Source of the DNA: Micromonospora echinospora | GTDB lineage: Bacteria; Actinomycetota; Actinomycetes; Mycobacteriales; Micromonosporaceae | Reading direction: 5' to 3' | Assembly: GCF_900091495.1 (NCBI RefSeq) | Contig: NZ_LT607413.1 | Location: 6,711,001 to 6,775,000 of the forward strand | DNA length: 64,000 nucleotides | Part shown: piece by piece, positions 1 through 11,480 of the stretch | How positions within the stretch are numbered: position 1 is the first letter of the stretch | How the letters are laid out: the number at the start of each line of letters is the position of its first letter | Made by a program: the position numbers and the translations under genes | The notes under the pieces: generated by a model | What the model was told of the DNA's origin: nothing | Database searches by the model: none | The model's input: the letters and a program-made list of their open reading frames with translations, nothing else

Positions 1-888
1 TACGGCGCCGGGCTCACCATGCGGGTGCCCCGGTTGCCGGTCGCCGGAGAGACCCTCTCCGGGGGTCGTTTCGCCTCCGGACACGGCGGCAAGGGCTCGA
101 ACCAGGCGGTGGCCGCCGCCCGGCTCGGTGCCGAGGTCAGCCTGCTGACCGCCGTCGGCGCGGACCAGTTCGGCACCGCCGCCCGACAGCTCTGGGCCGA
201 GGAGGGGATCGACGCCACCGGGGTCCGGACGACCGGCGCCGCCACCATGGTCGGTGTCATCCTCGTCGACGAGCAGGGCGAGAACCGGATCGTCATCGCC
301 CCCGGCGCGCTGGACGACCTGACGCCGGCCGACGTCGAGGGCTTCGCCGACCGCATCGCCGCCGCCGACCTGGTGGTGGTCTCCCTGGAGATCCCCCTCC
401 CGGTCGCCGTCGCGGCGCTGCGCGCCGCCCACGAGCGCGGCGTTCGAACGCTGCTCAACCCCGCGCCGGCCGTCCGGCTGCCGGACGAGGCGTGGCGCTG
501 GATCGACGTCGTGACGCCGAACGCCAGCGAGGCCCGGGTGCTCACCGGCCTCGGCCCGGAAGACCCGGCCACCGGCGACGAACTGGTCGACCTGATCCGC
601 GCCCGCCACGCCGGCACGATCGTGCTCACCCTCGGCGCCGAGGGTGCCCTGGTCGACCACGACGGGCAGCGGACCCGGGTCGACCCGGTCACCGTGCCGC
701 GCGTGGTCGACACCACCGGGGCCGGCGACGCCTTCACCGGCGCGCTTGCCGTGGCCCTCGCCCGGGGCGACGCCCTCACCGACGCGGTCCGCTTCGCCGC
801 CGCGGCCGGCGCCCACACCGTCGGCATCGCCGAGGTGATCCCCGCTCTGCCCCACCCGGACGACGTCGCGGCCCTGCTGAGGAGATGA
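1..888 (+). CDS. rbsK: PfkB-family sugar kinase (ribokinase-like), 5' end cut by the window
   Basis: Phosphorylates a pentose (ribose or 2-deoxyribose) at O5 in the cytoplasm. The reading frame is open from base 1, and the first residues (YGAGLTMRVPRLPVAGETL) already read like the usual ribokinase N-terminal strand, so the true start lies upstream and the ATG at 19 is internal. PfkB motif 1 is seen as GGKGSNQAVAAARLGA, and motif 2 with the anion hole and catalytic Asp as DTTGAGDAFTGAL near the C-terminus. It is the first visible gene of a sugar-uptake operon, and its stop lies just before the permease start. Ribokinase and deoxyribokinase cannot be separated by eye. The DeoC-type aldolase downstream favours a deoxyribose role. 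Confidence 0.88.
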   Translation, partial: YGAGLTMRVPRLPVAGETLSGGRFASGHGGKGSNQAVAAARLGAEVSLLTAVGADQFGTAARQLWAEEGIDATGVRTTGAATMVGVILVDEQGENRIVIAPGALDDLTPADVEGFADRIAAADLVVVSLEIPLPVAVAALRAAHERGVRTLLNPAPAVRLPDEAWRWIDVVTPNASEARVLTGLGPEDPATGDELVDLIRARHAGTIVLTLGAEGALVDHDGQRTRVDPVTVPRVVDTTGAGDAFTGALAVALARGDALTDAVRFAAAAGAHTVGIAEVIPALPHPDDVAALLRR

Positions 889-893
889 CACCG

Positions 894-1925
<1,032 letters not shown>

Positions 1926-1975
1926 CCAGCCCACACCACCACACCCCCATCCCCCACACACAGGGAGCAACCCCG

Positions 1976-2995
1976 ATGAAGCTCACCCTCCGGCGCCGGC
2001 TCGCGGTCGCCGCCACCCTCGGCCTCGCGCTGCTGGCCGGCAGCGCCTGCGGCGCGGTCACCCCGGCCAGCACCGCCTCCGGCGGCGACGGCGGATTCCA
2101 GCTCGCCGACTACATCAAGGACGCCGTCGAGAAGGGCGAACCGCTCAAGATCCGGCTCAGCTACCACGACCCGTCGCTGGCCTTCGCCGTCCCGATCCGG
2201 CAGGGCATGGAGCGCGGCGCGAAGGAACTCGGGGTCGAGGCGCAGATGATCGGCCCGACCGGCGGCAACGCCGCCGACCAGGTGGCCGAGTTGCAGACGC
2301 TGATCAACCAGAAGCAGATCCACGGCCTCGCGGTCTCCTCGGCCAGCAACGACGCGCTCAAGCCGGTCATCGCGCAGGCGTACGACGCTGGCATCCCGAT
2401 CATCTCGTTCAACACCAACAACCCCGAGTCCAAGCAGATGGGCTTCGTCGGTCAGGACCTCGTCGCCTCCGGCGAGTCGCTGGCCAAGGAGCTGCTCGGG
2501 GTGTTGAAGGGCAAGAAGGGCAAGGTCGTCGTCGTATCCGTCGACTCCGGCGCCGGCTGGTCCAACGACCGCTTCACCGGCTTCCAGACCGGGCTGAAGG
2601 ACTCCGGCCTCCAGGTCGTCGGCCCGGTGAACACCGGCAACGAGCCGAGCGCGGCGTACAACACCATCGAGTCGACGATGGCCGCGCAGAGCGACGCGAT
2701 CGCCCTGGTCTCCCTCGACTGCTGCAGTTTCACCGCCGGGGCGAAGTGGCTCCAGCAGTCCGGCAAGGCCGGAAAGATCCACTCGGTGGGCTTCGACGTG
2801 CAGCCGCAGACCGTCGACTACCTCAAGGGCGGCGTGGTCGACCTGACCATCAGCCAGGGCCCGGCCGAGCAGGGCTACCAGGCGGTCAAGCTGCTCGCCG
2901 ACTACCTGAAGAACGGCACCGAGATCAAGGACGTGGACACGGGCGCGCTCGTGGTCACCCGCGACAACGTGGCCACCGTGCCGGTGGAGGGCTGA
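1976..2995 (+). CDS. rbsB: Sugar-binding lipoprotein of ABC transporter (RbsB-like)
   Basis: Extracytoplasmic substrate-binding protein, 339 residues. It has a basic N-terminus (KLTLRRR), a hydrophobic core and a lipobox-like LLAGSAC with Cys25, so it should be lipid-anchored on the outer face of the membrane. Gly at -3 of the lipobox is unusual. The mature part has periplasmic-binding-protein family 4 features: SYHDPSLAFAVPIRQGME at the start, a repeated Rossmann-type layout, and PIISFNTNN in the ligand region. The start is supported by GGGAG at 1963-1967. It sits between permease and ATPase genes in the same operon. The bound sugar cannot be read from sequence, and a pentose is inferred from the neighbours. 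Confidence 0.88.
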   Translation: MKLTLRRRLAVAATLGLALLAGSACGAVTPASTASGGDGGFQLADYIKDAVEKGEPLKIRLSYHDPSLAFAVPIRQGMERGAKELGVEAQMIGPTGGNAADQVAELQTLINQKQIHGLAVSSASNDALKPVIAQAYDAGIPIISFNTNNPESKQMGFVGQDLVASGESLAKELLGVLKGKKGKVVVVSVDSGAGWSNDRFTGFQTGLKDSGLQVVGPVNTGNEPSAAYNTIESTMAAQSDAIALVSLDCCSFTAGAKWLQQSGKAGKIHSVGFDVQPQTVDYLKGGVVDLTISQGPAEQGYQAVKLLADYLKNGTEIKDVDTGALVVTRDNVATVPVEG

Positions 2996-2999
2996 TCCG

Positions 3000-4544
3000 A
3001 TGACCGGCCCGGCCACGATCCTCGCTCCCGCCACGGCCGCCGTCGAGGTGTCCGGCCTGTCGAAGCACTTCGGTGCCGTCCGCGCGTTGCAGGACGTCAC
3101 CCTGAGCGTCCCCGCCGGCAGTCTCACCGCCGTCATGGGGGAGAACGGCGCCGGCAAGTCGACGCTGATGAAGATCCTGGCCGGGCTGGACACGCCCACC
3201 ACCGGCACCGTACGGGTGGCCGGCGAGGAGGTCCGCCGCTTCCACCCGGCCACCCTGCTCAGTCGGCACCAGGTCGCGCTGGTGCCGCAGGAGCTCTCCC
3301 TCGCCCAGGACCGCAGCGTCGCCGAGAACATCCTGCTCGGCGCCGAACCCGGCTCCCGGCCCTTCCCGCACCGGCGGCGGATGGAGGAGCAGGCGGCCCA
3401 CCTGCTGGACCGGCTCGGCCTGCGGGTCGACCCGCGTCGCGCGGTACGCCACCTCGACGCGGCGTCCCAGCAGCTGGTGGTCATCGCCCGCTCGCTGGCC
3501 CGCCGGGCCCGGGTGGTCATCCTCGACGAGCCGACCTCGATCCTCTCCCCGGCGGAGTCCGAACGGTTGTTCGGGGTGATCCGCTCGTTGCAGGCCGACG
3601 GCGTCACACTCCTCTACGTCTCGCACCGGATGCCCGAGGTCTTCGCCCTGTCCCAGCACATCCACGTGCTGCGGGACGGCCGGCACGTCGGGCACTGGCC
3701 CACCGCGCAGGTCACCCCGGACCAGGTGGTCGCGGCGATGGTCGGGCGGGAACTCGCCGCCGAGTTCGCCCGGCACGACACTCCCCCGCCGGCCGCGACC
3801 GCCACTCCCCGGCTGCGGCTGCGCGGCGTCTCCGGCACCGGGTTCACCGACGTCGACCTCGACGTCGCTCCGGGCGAGGTGGTCGGCGTGGCCGGACTGC
3901 CCGACAGCGGCCGGATCGAGCTGCTGCGCGGCGTCTTCGGCGCGGACCCGGTCCACGGTGGCGAGCTGGCGCTCGACGGGGAGAGGTTCGCCGCGCGGTC
4001 GCCGCGCGACGCCATCCGCTCCCGGGTCGCCTACCTGCCCGGGGAACGCCGGCAGCAGGGCATCCTGCCGACGATGAGCGTCGCCGACAACGTCACCGTG
4101 CTGACCCTCGGCCGGCGGCAGCGGTTCGGGGTGCTGCGGCGGCGGGCCCTGCGCCGGGACGCCGAGGAGCGCGCCCGCGAGCTGCGGGTGAAGACCGCCA
4201 CCACCGCCCAGGGCATCACCCAGCTCTCCGGTGGCAACCAACAGAAGGCCCTGTTGGCCCGCTGGCTGTCGATCGAGCCCCGGCTGATGCTGCTCGACGA
4301 ACCCACCCGTGGCGTCGACGTCGGCGCCAAGGCGGAGATCTACCGGCTGTTCCGCAGCCTCACCGACGCCGGTGTGTCCATCGTCGTCTCCTCGTCGGAC
4401 CTGCCCGAGCTGCTCACCGTCAGCGACCGGATCGCCGTGATGGCCGCCGGCCGGCTGGTCGGTGTGCTGGACGCGGCCGAGGCCACCGAGGAGACGGTGA
4501 TGGCCCTGGCCACCGGCGCACACACCATGAAGGAGAACGTATGA
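3000..4544 (+). CDS. rbsA: Sugar ABC transporter double ATPase (RbsA-like)
   Basis: Cytoplasmic energising subunit, 514 residues, with two fused nucleotide-binding domains as in RbsA/MglA. The first domain has Walker A GENGAGKST, an altered signature around HLDAASQQLVVIARSL and Walker B VVILDEPTS. The second has a degenerate Walker A (GLPDSGRIELL), which is normal for this family, an intact signature LSGGNQQKALLARWL and Walker B LMLLDEPTRGVDVGAK. The ATG at 3000 follows the stop of the binding-protein gene by a few bases. Its own TGA overlaps the ATG of rbsD (ATGA at 4541-4544), so the two are translationally coupled. Confidence 0.92.
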   Translation: MTGPATILAPATAAVEVSGLSKHFGAVRALQDVTLSVPAGSLTAVMGENGAGKSTLMKILAGLDTPTTGTVRVAGEEVRRFHPATLLSRHQVALVPQELSLAQDRSVAENILLGAEPGSRPFPHRRRMEEQAAHLLDRLGLRVDPRRAVRHLDAASQQLVVIARSLARRARVVILDEPTSILSPAESERLFGVIRSLQADGVTLLYVSHRMPEVFALSQHIHVLRDGRHVGHWPTAQVTPDQVVAAMVGRELAAEFARHDTPPPAATATPRLRLRGVSGTGFTDVDLDVAPGEVVGVAGLPDSGRIELLRGVFGADPVHGGELALDGERFAARSPRDAIRSRVAYLPGERRQQGILPTMSVADNVTVLTLGRRQRFGVLRRRALRRDAEERARELRVKTATTAQGITQLSGGNQQKALLARWLSIEPRLMLLDEPTRGVDVGAKAEIYRLFRSLTDAGVSIVVSSSDLPELLTVSDRIAVMAAGRLVGVLDAAEATEETVMALATGAHTMKENV

Positions 4545-4996
4545 AACGCCGAGGTCTGCTCCACGCCGAGCTGTCCGGGGTGCTCGCCACCCTCGGCCAC
4601 ACCGACCTGCTGCTCGTCGTCGACGCCGGGTTCCCCGTCCCCCGGACGGCCCACCGGATCGACCTGGCGATCGCGGAGGACCTGCCCGACCTGACCACCG
4701 TGCTGGGGCTCGTCGCCGACGAGATCGTCGTCGAGGGCGTGGTGGTCGCCGAGGACGTGACCACGCACAACACACCGCTGGCTCAGTGGCTGGGGCAGCG
4801 CTTCCCGGGCGTGCCGCTGACCACCCGACCGCACGCCGAGATGCTCGGCGAGCTGGCCCACCAGGCCAAGGCGATCGTCCGCACGGGCGCGTTCAACCCG
4901 TGGGGCAACGTCGGGCTGGTCTGCGGCGTGGACGTGCCGCGCTGGTTCGACGAGCCCGGCGTGATCGTGCCCGACTACTACCGGGACCGGATGTAG
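4541..4996 (+). CDS. rbsD: D-ribose pyranase (RbsD/FucU mutarotase family)
   Basis: Interconverts pyranose and furanose forms of the imported sugar so the kinase can use it. The 151-residue product is close to the family length. The key family residues appear in GHTDLLLVVDAGFPVP: His20 in GHTD and Asp28 in VDAG. Near the C-terminus AIVRTGAFNPWGNVGLVCG matches the conserved RbsD tail. The gene overlaps the ATPase stop codon by four bases, so it belongs to the transporter operon. Specificity for ribose rather than another pentose is not visible. Confidence 0.9.
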   Translation: MKRRGLLHAELSGVLATLGHTDLLLVVDAGFPVPRTAHRIDLAIAEDLPDLTTVLGLVADEIVVEGVVVAEDVTTHNTPLAQWLGQRFPGVPLTTRPHAEMLGELAHQAKAIVRTGAFNPWGNVGLVCGVDVPRWFDEPGVIVPDYYRDRM

Positions 4997-5038
4997 CGGC
5001 GCCGCCGCACCACGACGTACCCCGATTTGGAGAGAAAC

Positions 5039-5746
5039 GTGAGCACTGCCTTCCTGACCGACGTCGACCTGACCCCCGCGACGTTGGCGCCCTACATCCA
5101 GCACACGCTGATCGACGTCGGCGTCACCCGGGACCGGATCGTCGCCCACGCCGAGGAGACCGTCCGGTTCGGCTTCAACGCGGCGATGGTGCCCGGCTCC
5201 TGGGTCGCCGAGGTGGCCGAGGTGCTGCGCGGCACCGGCGTCGGCGTCGCCTCGGCCCTGGACTTCCCCACCGTCGGCGTGACCACCAGCGCCGGCAAGG
5301 CCGCCGAGGCGGAGAGCCTGGTCCGGGCCGGCGCCACCCAGATCGACATCGGCGTGCAGATCGGCTGGCTCAAGAGCGGTCGCCACGACGCGTTCCGCGA
5401 CGACATCGCCGGTGTGGTCAAGGCCTCCGGCGTACCGGTCAAGGTGATGCTCGAACTGCCGCTGCTCACCCCCGCCGAGCGGGAGGCCGCCGTGGCACTG
5501 TCCATCGAGGCCGGTGCGGCCTTCCTGAAGAACGCCAGCAGCGGCTCCGTCGAGGTGGCCAACCCGGACAGTGTCGCCTACCTGGTGGCCCGCGCCCCGG
5601 AGGGCGTGCAGGTCAAGGCATCGGGCGGAATCAAGTCCTTCGAGCAGGCGGTCTCCCTGCTCCGGGCCGGAGCGGTGCTGCTGGGCACCAGCGCCGGGGT
5701 GGCTATCGTCACTGACGACGTGAACGAGCACACGACGAGCTACTGA
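5039..5746 (+). CDS. deoC: Deoxyribose-phosphate aldolase (DeoC/DERA family)
   Basis: Class I aldolase that would split 2-deoxyribose-5-phosphate into acetaldehyde and glyceraldehyde-3-phosphate. The product is 235 residues and aligns by eye over its length with Bacillus-type DERA. All three catalytic residues can be assigned: Asp103 in QIDIGVQIGWLKSG, the Schiff-base Lys164 in AFLKNASSG (usually FVKTSTG) and Lys193 in VKASGGIKS. The C-terminus LLGTSAGVAIV forms the phosphate-binding end. GTG at 5039 was chosen because GGAGAG lies just before it. An upstream TTG at 5027 overlaps that site. The change from KTSTG to KNASSG may signal an altered substrate. Confidence 0.85.
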   Translation: MSTAFLTDVDLTPATLAPYIQHTLIDVGVTRDRIVAHAEETVRFGFNAAMVPGSWVAEVAEVLRGTGVGVASALDFPTVGVTTSAGKAAEAESLVRAGATQIDIGVQIGWLKSGRHDAFRDDIAGVVKASGVPVKVMLELPLLTPAEREAAVALSIEAGAAFLKNASSGSVEVANPDSVAYLVARAPEGVQVKASGGIKSFEQAVSLLRAGAVLLGTSAGVAIVTDDVNEHTTSY

Positions 5747-5823
5747 CCGTCTCCTCGCCCCTCGACCCGAGCCCGGCCGGTGCCCGGCGACGGTCGGGGG
5801 GCGACGGCCCCAGGAAAGGTGCC

Positions 5824-6591
5824 ATGTCCGAGCGAGAACTCCCCGACGGGACCACCGAGCGACTGGACCGCGACGCACCGGCACCTTTGCACGCGCAGGT
5901 GTCGGAGCAGATCCGGACCCGGATCGTGTCGGGCGACTGGCCACCGCACTACCGGCTGCGCAGCGAGCCGGAACTCGCCGCCGACCTGGGCATCTCCCGG
6001 GGCACGCTGCGTCGGGCCCTCGCGACCCTGATCCGCGACGGCCTGCTGGTGCAGGTACGTGGGCGGGGCACCTTCGTCACGTCCACCGCCATCGAGCCGT
6101 CCATCGCGCAGAAGCTGAACACCCTCTCCGAGGACTTCGCCCGGCAGGGCGTCTCGTACACCACTGAGGTGCTCTCCCAGCGGGTGATCGCCGCTCCGCC
6201 GCCGCTGGCCACCCTGCTCGACCTGGATCCCGGCCAGTCGGTGCTGCACCTGGAACGGCTCCGCTCGACCACCACCGGTCCGGTCGCGTGGCTGGTCAAC
6301 TACGTCCGGACCGACCTCGCCCCCGGCCTGGACCGGGCGGACCTCGCCGACCGCTCGCTGTTCGGCCTGCTGGAGAACGACCACGGCCTGAAGATCACCA
6401 CTGGCCGACGGACGTTCAGCGCCACCGCCGCCACCGGCCGCGTCGCCGACGCGCTCGGCGTGCCGGAGGGCTTCCCCCTGCTCTATCTCGAACAGATCAC
6501 CTACCTGTACGACGGCCGCGCCATCGAGTACTCCGACGTGTGGATCCACAGCGAGCGGATGCGGGTCACCTCCCTGCTCAGCCGCCGCTGA
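5824..6591 (+). CDS. GntR-family (HutC/UTRA type) transcriptional regulator
   Basis: A 255-residue regulator. The N-terminal winged helix spans roughly residues 17-85 (PLHAQVSEQIRTRI, then RSEPELAADLGISRGTLRRAL and VRGRGTFV). It is followed by a UTRA ligand-binding domain of about 150 residues, which senses small molecules such as sugar phosphates in this subfamily. The start is supported by GGAAAGG at 5812-5818. Its position directly after the kinase, transporter and aldolase genes on the same strand makes it the likely local repressor of the operon. The operator is probably upstream of the window. Confidence 0.88.
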   Translation: MSERELPDGTTERLDRDAPAPLHAQVSEQIRTRIVSGDWPPHYRLRSEPELAADLGISRGTLRRALATLIRDGLLVQVRGRGTFVTSTAIEPSIAQKLNTLSEDFARQGVSYTTEVLSQRVIAAPPPLATLLDLDPGQSVLHLERLRSTTTGPVAWLVNYVRTDLAPGLDRADLADRSLFGLLENDHGLKITTGRRTFSATAATGRVADALGVPEGFPLLYLEQITYLYDGRAIEYSDVWIHSERMRVTSLLSRR

Positions 6592-6654
6592 CGGCCGGCG
6601 GCGCTGAGCTTGCGTACTCACGCGCCGCCGGTTGGCGTCGGGTGGACTGGCCGT

Positions 6655-7077
6655 ATGGAACCGTCGCCCGCGACCCACCGCCGGGCCGGCACCGTGGCGC
6701 TACTGACCGTGCTCTGGCTGCTCGCGGCGCTGGTGCTGCTGGGTTGGACCTTCGCCATCGGCATCCAGGGCTGGGCCGACCAGCACGGCAGCGGCGGCGC
6801 CGACCCGGCGGGGGCCAGCCGACGGGGCAGCTGGGTGCTGCTGGCGCTCTACCTGACGGCCGCCGGTGGCCCGGTCGTGATCGCCGTCGTCGCGTTCGCC
6901 GGGCGGTTGGTGCGCACGGGCGCGGTCTACCTGGCGCTGGCGCTCCTCCTCGGCGCGTTCGGGATGCCGTTCGGGGAGGCCGCCGCCCGGGACCTGGTCC
7001 CACCGCCGCCGGTTCCCTCCGGGCCCGGTGGTTGTCAGGAGCACAGCGGCGGCGACACGCGCTGCCCGGGCGGCTGA
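6655..7077 (+). CDS. Small three-helix membrane protein, unknown function
   Basis: I do not recognise this 140-residue protein. It has three hydrophobic segments, at about residues 11-34 (rich in Leu, Ala and Val), 60-82 and 87-105. A Pro/Gly-rich polar tail with two cysteines follows. An alternative TTG start at 6610 would add 15 residues. ATG at 6655 gives a better start for a membrane protein. It sits between the GntR gene and the RecD-like gene, with no clear operon partner. Confidence 0.6.
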   Translation: MEPSPATHRRAGTVALLTVLWLLAALVLLGWTFAIGIQGWADQHGSGGADPAGASRRGSWVLLALYLTAAGGPVVIAVVAFAGRLVRTGAVYLALALLLGAFGMPFGEAAARDLVPPPPVPSGPGGCQEHSGGDTRCPGG

Positions 7078-7143
7078 TCCCCGGCCGGGAACCACGCGCT
7101 CCCACCGCCGGGGTGTCGGACGGGTCTGCCATCATCGTGTGCG

Positions 7144-9375
<2,232 letters not shown>

Positions 9376-9401
9376 CGGTCCGACCGGCGCGGCTCGCGAC
9401 A

Positions 9402-9431
9402 CCGCCGGGGCACCCGGGCCCGTCCCGGCGG
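9402..9431. terminator. Hairpin between convergent recD2-like and marR-like genes
   Basis: CCGCCGGGGC (9402-9411) pairs with GTCCCGGCGG (9422-9431) around a 10-base loop, with one G-U pair. It lies between two stop codons that face each other and could end transcription in both directions. There is no T-tract, as is common in GC-rich actinomycetes. Confidence 0.5.
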
Positions 9432-9432
9432 G

Positions 9433-9894
9433 TCAGCCCTGCTCGTCGGCGTCCAGCCGGCGCAGCACCCGGGTGGCGAGGCGCTCCAGGGTGGCCACCT
9501 CGTCCTGGCCGACCTGGTCGAGGAAGAACTCCCGGACCGCCGCGACGTGACCGGGGGCGGCGGCCTCGATGGCCTCCCGCCCGGCGGGGGTGAGCACCAC
9601 GAACGCCCCCCGCCGGTCGCCGGGGCAGCCCTCGCGGTCGACCAGGCCCCGCCGCTGCATCCGGCTGAGGTGGTGGGAGAGGCGGCTCTGCTCCCACTCC
9701 AACTGCCGCTGGAGCGCGAAGGGACGCAGCCGCCCCTCGGCGGCGTCGGTGAGCGCCACGAGCACCTCGTAGTCGGCGAGGGAGAGGCCGGAGTCCTGCT
9801 GCAACTGCCGTCCCAGGCGGGCGGTGAGTCGGTTCTGCATCTGCAGGTAGGCCCGCCAGGCGCGCTGTTCGTCGTCGTCGAGCCATCGGGTCAT
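9433..9894 (-). CDS. MarR-family transcriptional regulator
   Basis: A 153-residue winged-helix repressor. The recognition region is clear: LSLADYEVLVALTDAAEGRLRPFALQ, then LEWEQSRLSHHLSRMQRRGLV and the wing REGCPGDRRGAFVVLTPAG. Flanking helices would form the dimer interface. It is divergent from the yceI-like gene. The 110-bp gap contains three dyads of the type MarR proteins bind, so autorepression and control of yceI are likely. The ligand is unknown. Confidence 0.9.
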   Translation of the reverse strand: MTRWLDDDEQRAWRAYLQMQNRLTARLGRQLQQDSGLSLADYEVLVALTDAAEGRLRPFALQRQLEWEQSRLSHHLSRMQRRGLVDREGCPGDRRGAFVVLTPAGREAIEAAAPGHVAAVREFFLDQVGQDEVATLERLATRVLRRLDADEQG

Positions 9895-9916
9895 GACTCC
9901 ACCCTACCAGTGATCG

Positions 9917-9983
9917 ATGACACATCATGAAGGGAATGCATGACGGGTCATGTAGGTTGAGGCAGACGTAAATGACACATCAT
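9917..9983. promoter_or_regulatory. Likely MarR operator region with three dyads
   Basis: The 12-mer ATGACACATCAT occurs twice, at 9917-9928 and 9972-9983. Each copy is a short dyad (ATGA, 4 bases, TCAT). Between them, 9939-9952 reads CATGAC GG GTCATG, a perfect six-base dyad. All three sit between the divergent marR-like and yceI-like genes, where an autoregulator would bind. Binding is inferred from position and symmetry. Confidence 0.65.
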
Positions 9984-10004
9984 CAAGCTCCTCAGGAGGA
10001 CGTC

Positions 10005-10565
10005 ATGACCGCTCCGACCGCCGCACTCGCCCAGCTCACCGGCGTCTACGCGATCGACCCGAGCCACAGCCGGATCGGCTTCGTCGCCCGCCACGCGATG
10101 GTGACCAAGGTCCGGGGTTCGTTCAACGACTTCGAGGGCCGGGTGGCCTTCGACGGCGACGACCCGAGCGCGACCGAGGTGACCGTCACCATCCAGGCAG
10201 CCAGCATCGACACCCGTAACGCGCAGCGCGACGAGCACCTGCGCAGCAACGACTTCCTCGCCATGGAGACCCACCCGGAGATCACCTTCGTCTCCACCGC
10301 GTTCCGGCAGACCGGCCCGGACACCTTCGACCTGACCGGCGACCTCACCGTCCGGGGCGTCACCCACCCGGTGACCGTTCCCTTCACCTACGAGGGCGCG
10401 GCCACCGACCCGTTCGGCAACCTGCGGGTCGGCTTCGAGGGCTCGGTGACCATCAACCGTCGCGACTACGGGGTGACCTGGAACGCCGCCCTGGAGACCG
10501 GCGGTGTCCTGGTCAGCGAGAAGATCGTCCTCGAGTTCGAGGTCTCCGCGATCAAGCAGTCCTGA
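10005..10565 (+). CDS. YceI-family lipocalin-like protein
   Basis: A 186-residue member of the YceI family, beta-barrel proteins that bind polyprenoid or other hydrophobic ligands. Recognisable stretches are YAIDPSHSRIGFVARHAMVTKVRGSF cut at usual positions (DPSHS; ARHAMV), the DTRNAQRDEHLRSNDF block, and FDLTGDLTVRGVTHPV. There is no signal peptide, so it is probably cytoplasmic, unlike the E. coli protein. The ATG at 10005 has AGGAGG just upstream; an in-frame ATG at 9972 lies inside an operator dyad and has no ribosome-binding site. It is likely controlled by the divergent MarR protein. Confidence 0.9.
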   Translation: MTAPTAALAQLTGVYAIDPSHSRIGFVARHAMVTKVRGSFNDFEGRVAFDGDDPSATEVTVTIQAASIDTRNAQRDEHLRSNDFLAMETHPEITFVSTAFRQTGPDTFDLTGDLTVRGVTHPVTVPFTYEGAATDPFGNLRVGFEGSVTINRRDYGVTWNAALETGGVLVSEKIVLEFEVSAIKQS

Positions 10566-10639
10566 CCCGTACGGCGTGCCGCACCGGCGGTGCGCCCCCC
10601 GCTTCCCCACCGACCGACTCCCAGTGGAGAGGACCTCCC

Positions 10640-11404
10640 GTGAGCACCCTGCTGACCCCCCGCGTCGACATCCGCCGGGCCGAGGAGCGGTTCGTCACCG
10701 AAACCGGCTGGCTCGACTCGAAGCACTCGTTCTCGTTCGGCCACCACCGCGACCCGGCGAACACCCACCACGGGCTGCTCCTGGTCAACAACGACGACAT
10801 CGTCACGCCGGGCACCGGCTTCGACACCCACCCGCACCGGGACATGGAGATCGTCACCTGGGTGCTGCGGGGCTCCCTGGTCCACCAGGACTCCACCGGC
10901 CACTCCGGGGTGATCTACCCGGGGCTGGCCCAGCGGATGACCGCCGGGCGCGGCATCCTGCACTCGGAGAAGAACGACTCGTGGCGCCTCCAGGGCGAAC
11001 GGCACACCGAGCCGGTGCACTTCGTCCAGATGTGGGTGGTGCCCGACGAGACCGGCCTGACCCCCGGTTACGAGCAGCTCGAGATCGACGGCGAACTGCT
11101 CGGCGGCGGTCTGGTCCCGGTCGCGTCCGGGATGGAGCGGCACGACGGGGAGGCCGCCATCCGGATCCGCAACCGGTACGCCGCCCTCTACGCGGCCCGA
11201 CTGGAGCCCGGCGGCAGCGTGCCGCTGCCCGACGCGCCCTTCCTGCACCTGTTCGTGGCCCGGGGCGCGGTGGAGCTGGAGGGCTCCGGCCGGTTGGGCA
11301 CCGGCGACGCCGTACGCTTCACGGCCGGCGGCGGCCACTGGGTCACCGCCACCGAGCCCGCCGAGATCCTGGTCTGGGAGATGCACGCCACCATCGCCGG
11401 CTGA
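10640..11404 (+). CDS. Pirin family protein (cupin)
   Basis: A bicupin of 254 residues. The N-terminal pirin domain carries the metal ligands in FDTHPHRDMEIVTWVLRG (two His) and again around RGILHSEKND. The second cupin half covers roughly residues 150-250 (PFLHLFVARGAVELEG). Pirins of this type may be quercetinase-like dioxygenases or redox-dependent regulators; the sequence does not decide which. The GTG start at 10640 is preceded by GGAGAGGA. It follows yceI on the same strand by about 75 bp and may share the MarR-controlled transcript. Confidence 0.9.
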   Translation: MSTLLTPRVDIRRAEERFVTETGWLDSKHSFSFGHHRDPANTHHGLLLVNNDDIVTPGTGFDTHPHRDMEIVTWVLRGSLVHQDSTGHSGVIYPGLAQRMTAGRGILHSEKNDSWRLQGERHTEPVHFVQMWVVPDETGLTPGYEQLEIDGELLGGGLVPVASGMERHDGEAAIRIRNRYAALYAARLEPGGSVPLPDAPFLHLFVARGAVELEGSGRLGTGDAVRFTAGGGHWVTATEPAEILVWEMHATIAG

Positions 11405-11420
11405 CCCCGGCCCGACCCAC

Positions 11421-11459
11421 GCCCCCTGACCCGGCCAGCCCCTGGCCGGGTCAGGGGGC
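11421..11459 (+). terminator. Strong terminator hairpin after pirin gene
   Basis: An 18-bp perfect inverted repeat: left arm 11421-11438 beginning GCCCCCTGAC, right arm 11442-11459 ending CAGGGGGC, loop of three C. It lies 17 bases after the pirin stop codon and 21 bases before the next start. There is no T-tract. Confidence 0.75.
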
Positions 11460-11480
11460 GTCGACAGCAAGGAACGCACC

